In this document: positions 35,246 through 42,816 of the stretch, in pieces | How the letters are laid out: each line of letters begins with the position of its first letter | Position numbering within the stretch: the first letter of the stretch is position 1 | From: Brotaphodocola faecis | GTDB taxonomy: Bacteria > Bacillota > Clostridia > Lachnospirales > Lachnospiraceae | Direction: 5' to 3' | Assembly (NCBI RefSeq): GCF_040096075.1 | Contig: NZ_JBBMFJ010000005.1 | Coordinates: forward strand, 60,203 to 124,202 | DNA length: 64,000 bases | Translations under genes and position numbers: made by a program | The notes under the pieces: model-generated | Seen by the model: the letters and a program-made list of their open reading frames with translations, nothing else | Told to the model about the DNA's origin: nothing | Databases searched by the model: none

Positions 35246-35384
35246 GTTCCTGTTCGGTGGGTCTTCGCAGATTTCTGTGCTGACCGTAAAAAACGCAAAC
35301 TGTAAGGCAAGAATCCCATTGCCGCAGGCAAAGTAAATGGATTTTACAGATTTTGCTTGTGACTGTGATATGAAACGCAGTTAC
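35246..35384 (-). repeat. Long palindromic repeat element, copy b
   Basis: Read on the minus strand, it starts GTAACTG (35384-35378) and ends GAACAGGAAC (35255-35246). In between it shares CGGCAATGGGATT, TACGGTCAGC, TGCG and GACC-CACCGAACAG with copy a at window positions 1-106. It sits inside the leader of the permease gene. Confidence 0.6.
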
Positions 35385-35445
35385 GTTTTTTCCGTGCTTG
35401 TGAATGAAATAAGCAGTCCTGTTTCGTCTGGACCTCAAACAAAGC

Positions 35446-36777
35446 ATGAAGGAGAAAACAAAAGAGCCAGGAAATGGTAACGTGTTGTTTGACTTTTATG
35501 GAAAAGCCCCGGAGATGTCCCAGCTTGTTCCGTTAAGCTTACAGCATGTACTGGCAGCAATCGTCGGTGTTATCACACCGTCCATGATCATCGCAGGAAC
35601 CTGCGGCCTGACAGACGCAGAGAAAACCATGATGATCCAGGCAGCGCTGATCTTCACCGCGTTAGCCACCTTTTTACAGCTGTTCCCGCTGTTCCACAAG
35701 ATCGGCGCGGCACTCCCGGTTATCATGGGTACGAGCTTTGCTTACGTTCCTACACTGACTGCCATCGGTGCTGACTTTGGCATCGGAGCCATCATGGGCG
35801 CGCAGATTATTGGCGGTATCGTAGCCATCGTATTTGGAATCTTCGTAAAGCAGATCCGTAAGCTGTTCCCGGATATCGTAACCGGTACCGTTATCTTTAC
35901 CATCGGTCTTTCCCTGTATCCGACCGCAATCCGCTACATGGCAGGCGGTTCCGGACATCCGGAATTCGGTGGTTTAAAGAACTGGATCATTGCCCTGCTT
36001 ACCTTTGCAGTGGTATTGTTCCTGAACAACTTTACAAAAGGCGTGTTGAAACTTGGTTCTCTGTTCTTCGGTATTATCGTTGGTTATGTGGTGTCTCTGT
36101 TCCTTGGAATGGTAGACTTCACAAATGTCATGAATACGACATCCATCGTTGCGTTCCCGCAGCTGATGCATTTTCAGATTGAATTTGCTCCGGCGGCCTG
36201 CGCTTCCCTGGCTATCGTGTACGCAGTCAATGCGGTACAGACCATCGGTGACTTAACTTCCACCACCGTTGGCGGCATGGACCGTGTTCCGACTGACAAT
36301 GAACTTCAGGGCGGTATCCTGGTTCAGGGTGTTGCAAGTATCGTTGGTGCGTTCTTTGGCGCACTGCCGACCGCTTCCTACAGCCAGAACGTTGGTATCG
36401 TAACCATGAACAAAGTAGTAAACCGCGTAATTTTCGCGGTATCCGCAACCGTGCTTCTGGTCGCAGGCCTGATCCCTGGTCTGTCCGCAGCACTGACCAC
36501 CATTCCGCAGTGTGTAATCGGCGGTGCAACCCTTTCCGTATTTGCGCAGATCGCAATGACCGGTGTGCGCCTGTTCACCAAAGATGGCATGACTGCAAGA
36601 AAGACAACCGTAGTCGGTATGTCTGTAGCACTTGGCGTTGGTATCACTCAGGTATCCGGATGCTTACAGGGTCCTGGAATCCCGGAGTGGATCAATACCG
36701 TATTTGGAAGTTCGTCCGTGGTAGTGGCAACGATCATGGCGATCATCCTGAACCTCACCCTTCCGCCGGAAGAGTAG
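35446..36777 (+). CDS. NCS2-type purine (xanthine/uric acid) permease
   Basis: This is a nucleobase-cation symporter of the NCS2 (NAT) family with about 12 to 14 helices over 443 residues. Conserved pieces include PLSLQHVLAAIVGVITPSMI (about residues 27-46), GTSFAYVPTLTAIGADFGIGAIMGAQIIGG, and the NAT signature region QTIGDLTSTTVGGMDRVPTDNELQGG and GALPTASYSQNVGIVTMNKVVNR. The last shape favours purines over uracil. Placement beside the xanthine dehydrogenase and uric-acid cluster supports xanthine or urate as substrate. The region before the ATG has no strong ribosome binding site. Confidence 0.88.
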   Translation: MKEKTKEPGNGNVLFDFYGKAPEMSQLVPLSLQHVLAAIVGVITPSMIIAGTCGLTDAEKTMMIQAALIFTALATFLQLFPLFHKIGAALPVIMGTSFAYVPTLTAIGADFGIGAIMGAQIIGGIVAIVFGIFVKQIRKLFPDIVTGTVIFTIGLSLYPTAIRYMAGGSGHPEFGGLKNWIIALLTFAVVLFLNNFTKGVLKLGSLFFGIIVGYVVSLFLGMVDFTNVMNTTSIVAFPQLMHFQIEFAPAACASLAIVYAVNAVQTIGDLTSTTVGGMDRVPTDNELQGGILVQGVASIVGAFFGALPTASYSQNVGIVTMNKVVNRVIFAVSATVLLVAGLIPGLSAALTTIPQCVIGGATLSVFAQIAMTGVRLFTKDGMTARKTTVVGMSVALGVGITQVSGCLQGPGIPEWINTVFGSSSVVVATIMAIILNLTLPPEE

Positions 36778-36805
36778 GGCAGTCGGATGATTTAATGCAG
36801 AAAGA

Positions 36806-36838
36806 AAGCCGAACAGTTTTTAATCCTGTTCGGCTTTT
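36806..36838. terminator. Bidirectional terminator between permease and regulator
   Basis: AAGCCGAACAG (36806-36816) pairs with CTGTTCGGCTT (36826-36836). The stop codon of the minus-strand regulator lies in the loop at 36820-36822, so the last codons of that gene form one arm. Confidence 0.8.
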
Positions 36839-37500
36839 GCTGCTTTTTCTTCATCTTCGGCTTTGATCTCATTTAAGTAACTGTAGAGCGTGAATTTGGA
36901 AATACATAAGATCTGGCAGACACGCTGACCGGACTTGGTGATGAGGAAAGCACCTGCATCGTTCAAAATCCGGATGAAGTCAATCTTATCGTCCTTCGTC
37001 ATGACAGCGGCCGGTTTTCCAATATGACGGAATGCCTGGTCAATAAGCTCGTCGAGAAGGTCGGTCACATTCATGGATACGGTCTCCGGACCGGACTCCT
37101 CCGAGTCGTCGGCTGCCGTAGCGGTAAGGCCCTGAATGTGGGTTTGCGCGGCCAGCAGAATGGTAATGTCATAGTTGATACTTAAGATACCAACAATCTT
37201 ACCTTTGCTGTTGCGGATGTAAATGGTGCTGGATTTTAAGATTTTTCCGTCTTTTGTCTTAGTTAAGTAAGCCAGTTTGTCTTCGGTGTGTTTTTCCCCG
37301 TTCTGTAAAGATTCCAGAACAATGTGGGAGGGACCATCGCCAAGCTTACGACCGGTGATATAACCGTTCTCAATGGCTACGATGGAGTGTTCCACATCAT
37401 TGCTTTCCAGATCGTGAATGACGATCTCGCAATTGGAACCAAACTGGGCTGCAAGGCCGTGGGCCAGACGGGTGTAAAAATCAATGGTACTTTTATCCAT
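36820..37500 (-). CDS. YheO/DauR-type PAS-HTH transcriptional regulator
   Basis: This is a predicted regulator of the purine cluster. The PAS_6 (YheO) domain covers about residues 5-110 (LAAQFGSNCEIVIHDLES; ILKSSTIYIRNSKGKIVGILSINYD), and an HTH_22 domain lies at about 170-215 (DKIDFIRILNDAGAFLITKSGQRVCQIL CISKFTLYSYLNEIK region). The start at 37500 follows AAAGGAGCAAAAC; a start 12 codons upstream has no such site. Transcribed divergently from ssnA and convergently with the permease gene. Length 226. Ligand likely a purine or breakdown product (inference). Confidence 0.82.
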   Translation of the reverse strand: MDKSTIDFYTRLAHGLAAQFGSNCEIVIHDLESNDVEHSIVAIENGYITGRKLGDGPSHIVLESLQNGEKHTEDKLAYLTKTKDGKILKSSTIYIRNSKGKIVGILSINYDITILLAAQTHIQGLTATAADDSEESGPETVSMNVTDLLDELIDQAFRHIGKPAAVMTKDDKIDFIRILNDAGAFLITKSGQRVCQILCISKFTLYSYLNEIKAEDEEKAAKAEQD

Positions 37501-37527
37501 GTTTTGCTCCTTTCTGACAATGAATTC

Positions 37528-37541
37528 GTTAGTCATCTAAC
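37528..37541. promoter_or_regulatory. Candidate operator in regulator leader
   Basis: GTTAG-TCAT-CTAAC is an inverted repeat between the regulator promoter and its start codon, in the intergenic region shared with ssnA. Autoregulation is a guess. Confidence 0.35.
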
Positions 37542-37565
37542 TATTTGTTTGGTGCTATCTATCTT

Positions 37566-37594
37566 ATCATAGCAACTGAACGTATGGAATGCAA
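37566..37594 (-). promoter_or_regulatory. Promoter of the YheO-type regulator
   Basis: On the minus strand, TTGCAT (37594-37589), a 17-base spacer and TATGAT (37571-37566). I find no equally good plus-strand promoter for ssnA here, which suggests activator dependence. Confidence 0.65.
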
Positions 37595-37635
37595 GAAAAA
37601 ATTAAAAAAACTAATTTATACGAGGAGGTATATAA

Positions 37636-38976
37636 ATGCTGCTTATAGGAAATGGTAAAGTGATCACAAGAGACAGCGCAAATCCATATCTGGAGAATGG
37701 CGCAGTCGTAACCGATGGCGAGAACATCAAAGAGGTTGGTATCCTGGATGCCATGAAGCAGAAATATCCGGAGGCTGAGTTCGTAGATGCGCACGGCGGT
37801 GTCATCATGCCGGGTCTCATCAACGCCCACACCCACATCTATTCCGGATTGGCAAGAGGCCTTTCTATCGTGGGCAATAATCCGACCAATTTCCTGGAAG
37901 TTCTGGAAGGAACCTGGTGGGCCATCGACCGTCAGCTGGATCTGGACGGAACCAGAGCCTGCGCATGGGCAACCGTTCTGGACTGCATCCGTGACGGTGT
38001 TACCACCATCTTCGACCACCACGCAAGTTTCGGTGAGATCCCGGGTTCCCTGTTTGCAATCCGCGACGTAGTCAAAGAAGCGGGCATCCGTTCCTGTCTC
38101 TGCTACGAAGTTTCCGAGCGTGACGGCGAAGAGAAGACCGCGCAGAGCATCAAAGAAAATGCGGATTTCGCAAAATGGGCAAAGGACGCTGACGACAGCA
38201 TGGTAAAAGCTATGTTCGGCGGCCACGCACTGTTCACCATCTCCGACAAGACCTTCGAGAAGATGGTAGAAGCAAACAACGGCATGACCGGTTTCCACAT
38301 CCACGTCGCTGAGGGCATGAACGATGTTTACGACAGCTTAAGAAACTACGGCTGCCGTCCGGTGAACCGCCTTCTGTACAACGGTATCCTGGGTGAGAAG
38401 ACTATGCTTGGCCATTGCATCCACATCAGCCCGGCTGAGATGGATATCATCAAAGAGACCGGCACCATGGTGGTCAACAATCCGCAGTCCAACCAGGGCA
38501 ACGCAGTCGGATGCTCCCCGGTCCTGCAGATGATGGCAAAGGGCATCACCGTTGGTATGGGTACCGATGCTTACACCCACGACATGTTAGAGAGCATGAA
38601 GGCATTCCTGACCATCCAGCGCCACAACGCAATGCTGCCGAACGTAGGCTGGTGTGAGGATGTGAAGATGCAGTTCGAGAACAACCGCATCATCGCTGAG
38701 AAGTACTTTGGCAAGACCCTTGGCATCTTAAAAGAGGGCGCTGCAGCCGATATCATCATCATGGATTACAAGCCATTCACCCCGTTCTCTGACGAGAACA
38801 TTGACGGCCACATGATCTTCGGTATGGAGGGCAAAAACTGCCGCACCACCATCATCAATGGTAAGGTCCTCTACAAAGACAGAGAGTTCGTTGACCTGGA
38901 TGAGGACAAGATCAACGCATGGACCATGGAGCAGAGTAAGAAGCTCTGGGGCAAGTTAAATCACAGAGTATACTAA
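37636..38976 (+). CDS. ssnA: Aminohydrolase SsnA
   Basis: SsnA is a metal-dependent amidohydrolase/deaminase regularly linked to selenium-dependent molybdenum hydroxylases. The metal-binding HTHIYSG motif is at about residues 61-67, with further ligand histidines in GFHIHVAEG and GHCIH and the terminal aspartate in GMGTDAYTHD. Length 446 is usual. ACGAGGAGGTATATAA precedes the ATG. It opens a long same-strand run that continues through ygfK, ferredoxin and xanthine dehydrogenase. The precise substrate is unsettled; context points to a purine-derived intermediate. Confidence 0.93.
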   Translation: MLLIGNGKVITRDSANPYLENGAVVTDGENIKEVGILDAMKQKYPEAEFVDAHGGVIMPGLINAHTHIYSGLARGLSIVGNNPTNFLEVLEGTWWAIDRQLDLDGTRACAWATVLDCIRDGVTTIFDHHASFGEIPGSLFAIRDVVKEAGIRSCLCYEVSERDGEEKTAQSIKENADFAKWAKDADDSMVKAMFGGHALFTISDKTFEKMVEANNGMTGFHIHVAEGMNDVYDSLRNYGCRPVNRLLYNGILGEKTMLGHCIHISPAEMDIIKETGTMVVNNPQSNQGNAVGCSPVLQMMAKGITVGMGTDAYTHDMLESMKAFLTIQRHNAMLPNVGWCEDVKMQFENNRIIAEKYFGKTLGILKEGAAADIIIMDYKPFTPFSDENIDGHMIFGMEGKNCRTTIINGKVLYKDREFVDLDEDKINAWTMEQSKKLWGKLNHRVY

Positions 38977-39044
38977 TAAAACCATATAAAAACTATATAA
39001 ATGGGAAGCAAGGGTTAAAAAATGGCTTCCGACAGGAGGATAAC

Positions 39045-42038
39045 ATGAGCGAAATTATGAGACCAATGTCAATCGGCCATCTGATGCACTGGATTATGTC
39101 CGAATACGAGCAGAAAAAGAGCATCTTTGGCATTGAAAAGATTGTAAAGCATGAGAACGGCCAGGCACTTCCGATCTACGAAGAGAAGATCGAGTCTCCG
39201 TTTGGTCCGGCAGCAGGCCCGAACAGCCAGCTGGCACAGAATATCGTAGCAGCCTATGTGGCTGGCTCCCGTTTCTTCGAGTTAAAGACCGTTCAGGTGA
39301 TGGACGGTGCTGACCTTGCGGCATGCATCAGCCGTCCGTGTATCATTGCAGGCGATGAGTGCTACAACTGTGAGTGGTCTACCGAGCTGTACGTTCCGCA
39401 GGCATTCGCTGAGTATGTAAAAGCATGGGTAGCATGTAAGCTGATCGCAAAAGAGTACAACCTTGGCGATCCGGACGCATTCGTATTCAACATGTCCGTT
39501 GGTTACGACCTCGAAGGCATCAAGTCTCCGAAGGTTGACAAGTACATCAACGACATGATCGAGGCAAAGGATACCGAAGTCTTCAAAGAGTGCATCAACT
39601 GGGCATTAGAGCATGTAAACGAGTTCAAGAACGTAGATGAGGAGTACATCAAAAACATCAGTTCCAACGTTTCCAACTCCATCACCGAGTCCACACTGCA
39701 CGGCTGCCCGCCAGCAGAGATCGAGCGTATCGCTACTTACCTGATCACCGAGAAGCACTTAAACACCTTCATCAAGTGCAACCCGACTCTGCTTGGCTAT
39801 GAGTACGCAAGAAAACGTCTGGATGGCCTTGGATTTGACTACATCGCCTTCGATGATCATCACTTCTTAGAGGACCTTCAGTGGGCTGACGCAGTTCCGA
39901 TGCTGCACAGACTGTATGACCTCTGCCAGGAGAAGGGCCTGGAGTTCGGCGTTAAGATTACCAACACCTTCCCGGTAGACGTAACCAGAAACGAGCTTCC
40001 GAGCAACGAGATGTACATGGCCGGACGCGCGCTGTTCCCGTTAAGTATCCATGTAGCACGCCTTCTGACCGATGAGTTTCAGGGCAAGCTGCGTATCTCC
40101 TACTCAGGCGGCGCAACCATCGAGAACATCAAAGAGCTGTTTGACGCAGGCATCTGGCCGATCACCATGGCTACCAATATCTTAAAGCCTGGCGGATACC
40201 AGAGAATGAGCCAGATCGCAGACGAGCTCATGGAGTGCGGAAGCGAGCGCTTCTCCGGCGTAAACGTAGCAGCACTGGCAGCTATCGATGACGGCGTAGA
40301 GGCAAAGGCTATGTACCGCAAACCGGTAAAACCGCTTCCGGAGCGCCATGTAGATAAGAAGCTTCCGCTGTTTGACTGCTTCAACGCACCGTGCCGTAAC
40401 GGCTGCCCGATCGAGCAGGATATCCCGGCTTACTTACAGGCTATGGTAGATGGCGACGCGAAGAAAGCTCTTGAGATCATCTTAGAGCGCAACCCGCTTC
40501 CGTTCATCACCGGTACCATCTGTCCGCACCACTGCGGTGACAAGTGCATGCGCAACTACTACGAGGAGACCTTACATATCCGCGAGACCAAGCTGGCAGC
40601 AGCAAGCCAGGCATACAACGAGATCCTTCCGGCTCTGAAGGCTGAGGGCAGCGTAGCTGGCAAGAAGGTTGCTATCATCGGCGGCGGCCCGGCAGGTCTG
40701 GCAGCAGCTGCCTTCCTGTCCCGCGCAGGCGTAGCAGTTACCGTATTCGAGCGCAAAGAGCAGCTGGGCGGTGTTGTACGCAACGTGATTCCGGAGTTCC
40801 GTATTTCCGCAGATTCCATCGACAAGGATGTAGAGCTGTGCAAGGCTTACGGCGCAGAGTTCAAGCTTGGCGCAGAGGTTACCTCTGTGAAGGCATTAAA
40901 GGCAGAGGGCTACACCGATGTCATCGTTTCCATCGGCGCATGGAAGCCGGGCAGATCTCCGCTGGCATACGGCGAAGTAACCGACGCTCTGGAGTTCTTA
41001 ATGGAGGCTAAGAAGAACGGCGCTTCCATGAACATCGGCAAAGATGTGGTTGTTCTGGGTGGCGGTAACACCGCTATGGACGTTGCAAGAGCTGCAAAAC
41101 GTCTCCCGGGTGTTGAGAACGTCCGCCTGATCTACCGCAGAACCAAACGTTATATGCCGGCAGATGAGGAAGAGTTACAGCTGGCTATTGAGGATGGCGT
41201 AGAGTTCTTAGAGCTTCTTGCTCCGGTTGGCGCAGAGAACGGCAAGCTGAAATGTTCCGTTATGGAGCTTGGCGCTCCGGACGCTTCCGGCAGAAGATCT
41301 CCGGTAGATACCGGCAGAACCGAGGAGTACCCGGCAGACACCATCATCGCAGCAATCGGTGAGACCATCGACACCAGCCTGTACGCAGAACTTGGCGTAG
41401 AGATGGATGCCAAGGGCCGTCCGGTTGTGGACGCCAACATGATGACCACCGAGGCTGGCGTATATGCAGTCGGCGATTCCAGAAGAGGACCGGCTACCGT
41501 TGTTGAGGCGATCGCAGATTCCGCTAAGGCTGCAGCAGCCATCGCAGGTATCAGCTACGATAAGTACGCAGAAGAGAACGTTGCAGCAGACGAGAAGCTC
41601 TACACCGCGAAGAAGGGTGTTCAGAGCAGAGATACCGGGAAGACTCCGGATGACCGCTGCTTAGGCTGCCCGACTGTATGTGAGGTATGTACCGATGTCT
41701 GTCCGAACCGCGCAAACGTGGCAATCCACGTACCGGGCAAGTGCAAAGCACAGATCATCCACGTAGATGGCATGTGTAACGAGTGCGGCAACTGTGAAGT
41801 ATTCTGTCCGTACAAGGGCGGCAGACCTTACAAAGATAAATTCACCTTATACTGGAGCGAAGAAGACTTCCTCGACAGCACCAACGAGGGCTTCCTGTCA
41901 CTGGGCGGAACCCAGGTGAAGGTTCGTCTGGATGGAAAGGTAGAGACTGTTGACGTTGTCGGTGAGACTGATCTGTCTGCAGACGCAGTGGCTGTGATCC
42001 GCACCGTATTAAAGGATTACGCATATCTGATCCACTAA
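39045..42038 (+). CDS. ygfK: YgfK: multidomain FAD/Fe-S oxidoreductase (putative selenate reductase subunit)
   Basis: This 997-residue cytoplasmic redox protein has an N-terminal dihydroorotate-dehydrogenase-like region to about residue 430 (ESPFGPAAGPNSQLAQNIV; ESTLHGCPPAEIE). A GltD-like Fe-S part follows (CRNGCPIEQDIPAYLQ near 448; CPHHCGDKCMRNYYE near 495), then an FAD site (VAIIGGGPAGLAAAAF near 541), an NAD(P) site (VVLGGGNTAMDVARAAKR near 668) and C-terminal ferredoxin-like motifs (CLGCPTVCEVCTDVCPNR near 872; CNECGNCEVFCPYKGG near 909). The architecture suggests electron exchange between NAD(P)H and the hydroxylase via ferredoxin. Historical annotation links it to selenate; the gene context here fits purine metabolism better. 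Confidence 0.92.
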   Translation: MSEIMRPMSIGHLMHWIMSEYEQKKSIFGIEKIVKHENGQALPIYEEKIESPFGPAAGPNSQLAQNIVAAYVAGSRFFELKTVQVMDGADLAACISRPCIIAGDECYNCEWSTELYVPQAFAEYVKAWVACKLIAKEYNLGDPDAFVFNMSVGYDLEGIKSPKVDKYINDMIEAKDTEVFKECINWALEHVNEFKNVDEEYIKNISSNVSNSITESTLHGCPPAEIERIATYLITEKHLNTFIKCNPTLLGYEYARKRLDGLGFDYIAFDDHHFLEDLQWADAVPMLHRLYDLCQEKGLEFGVKITNTFPVDVTRNELPSNEMYMAGRALFPLSIHVARLLTDEFQGKLRISYSGGATIENIKELFDAGIWPITMATNILKPGGYQRMSQIADELMECGSERFSGVNVAALAAIDDGVEAKAMYRKPVKPLPERHVDKKLPLFDCFNAPCRNGCPIEQDIPAYLQAMVDGDAKKALEIILERNPLPFITGTICPHHCGDKCMRNYYEETLHIRETKLAAASQAYNEILPALKAEGSVAGKKVAIIGGGPAGLAAAAFLSRAGVAVTVFERKEQLGGVVRNVIPEFRISADSIDKDVELCKAYGAEFKLGAEVTSVKALKAEGYTDVIVSIGAWKPGRSPLAYGEVTDALEFLMEAKKNGASMNIGKDVVVLGGGNTAMDVARAAKRLPGVENVRLIYRRTKRYMPADEEELQLAIEDGVEFLELLAPVGAENGKLKCSVMELGAPDASGRRSPVDTGRTEEYPADTIIAAIGETIDTSLYAELGVEMDAKGRPVVDANMMTTEAGVYAVGDSRRGPATVVEAIADSAKAAAAIAGISYDKYAEENVAADEKLYTAKKGVQSRDTGKTPDDRCLGCPTVCEVCTDVCPNRANVAIHVPGKCKAQIIHVDGMCNECGNCEVFCPYKGGRPYKDKFTLYWSEEDFLDSTNEGFLSLGGTQVKVRLDGKVETVDVVGETDLSADAVAVIRTVLKDYAYLIH

Positions 42039-42125
42039 GAAGTGAAATTGTGCGGCTGTCTGCACGGTGTGTGGACAGTCACGCAAAAATAACAGCGTGG
42101 TAACAAAAGGAGTTAGGGATTTCAC

Positions 42126-42665
42126 ATGAAAAGAAAGAAAAACATTGCGGTAGTTCATTGCTCCGGCGGGTCAAAACGGAACGAGGGGATTGACTTTGCC
42201 GCATTACCGAAAGACTGTAACCAGATTTTGGAACAGTATCCGGATGGAATCCACAGCTGCAGCTATGGCTGTCTGGGCGGCGGAAGCTGCGTGGCAGCCT
42301 GTAAGCTGCATGCCCTCTCCATCAACGAGAAGGGTGTCGCTGAGGTTGACCGGGACAAATGTGTCGGATGCGGACTTTGCGTAAAAGCATGCCCGAAGCA
42401 TCTGATCCGCCTGGAGGCGCCGGAGGGAACCATCCAGCCGCTGTGCTCCAACGAGCAGAAAGCAGCAGACGCGGGCAAGGCCTGCACATCCAGCTGCATT
42501 GGCTGTAAGATCTGCGAAAAATACTGTCCGTCCGATGCCATCCATGTGATCGATTTCCATGCCGTCATCGACCGGGAAAAATGTGTAGCGTGCGGTATGT
42601 GCGCGACCAAATGTCCGCGTGGTGTCATTCATGACGCAGACGGAATTTATACAACTGCATTTTAA
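42126..42665 (+). CDS. Polyferredoxin-like 4Fe-4S protein
   Basis: This is a small electron carrier of 179 residues. Three classical 4Fe-4S motifs are clear: CVGCGLCVKACP (about 78-89), CIGCKICEKYCP (about 125-136) and CVACGMCATKCP (about 155-166). A fourth, RnfB-like cysteine set (CSYGCLGGGSCVAAC, about 45-59) may bind another cluster. Located between ygfK and the xanthine dehydrogenase gene, it probably carries electrons between their products, as no FAD-domain subunit of the hydroxylase is encoded nearby. Confidence 0.85.
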   Translation: MKRKKNIAVVHCSGGSKRNEGIDFAALPKDCNQILEQYPDGIHSCSYGCLGGGSCVAACKLHALSINEKGVAEVDRDKCVGCGLCVKACPKHLIRLEAPEGTIQPLCSNEQKAADAGKACTSSCIGCKICEKYCPSDAIHVIDFHAVIDREKCVACGMCATKCPRGVIHDADGIYTTAF

Positions 42666-42676
42666 AAAAGATTTTC

Positions 42677-42720
42677 AGCCGCCGCGGACGCGTTGTTGTT
42701 CGCGGCTCGCGGCGGCTTTT
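42677..42720 (+). terminator. Terminator-like hairpin after ferredoxin gene
   Basis: AGCCGCCGCG (42677-42686) pairs with CGCGGCGGCT (42708-42717), followed by TTTTAAAAA. Probably attenuates read-through into the hydroxylase gene. Confidence 0.7.
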
Positions 42721-42733
42721 AAAAAGAAATAAA

Positions 42734-42760
42734 GTAATTGTGAGGGTGCTGAACAGTTAT
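42734..42760. repeat. 27-bp inverted repeat, copy 2 (GTAATTG/CAGTTAT variant)
   Basis: GTAATTG-N13-CAGTTAT, with the same centre (TGAGGGTGCTGAA) as the other copies. Both arms differ from the consensus by one base, leaving one G-T type mismatch. Confidence 0.7.
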
Positions 42761-42816
42761 GAAGTAAAATTGCTGTTTCCGTAGGATCGGAACAGCGGTG
42801 GATGAGGAGAAGGATC

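Noticed and set aside
35130..35445. Purine or other riboswitch in the permease leader
   Set aside because: A CCGTAAA string at 35283-35289 recalls purine-riboswitch loops, but the neighbouring helices and core junction bases are absent, and the string lies inside the repeat element.
34974..35447. Minus-strand open frame over the permease leader
   Set aside because: Low-quality peptide, covers the repeat element and promoter, and has no ribosome binding site; the region is better read as leader DNA.
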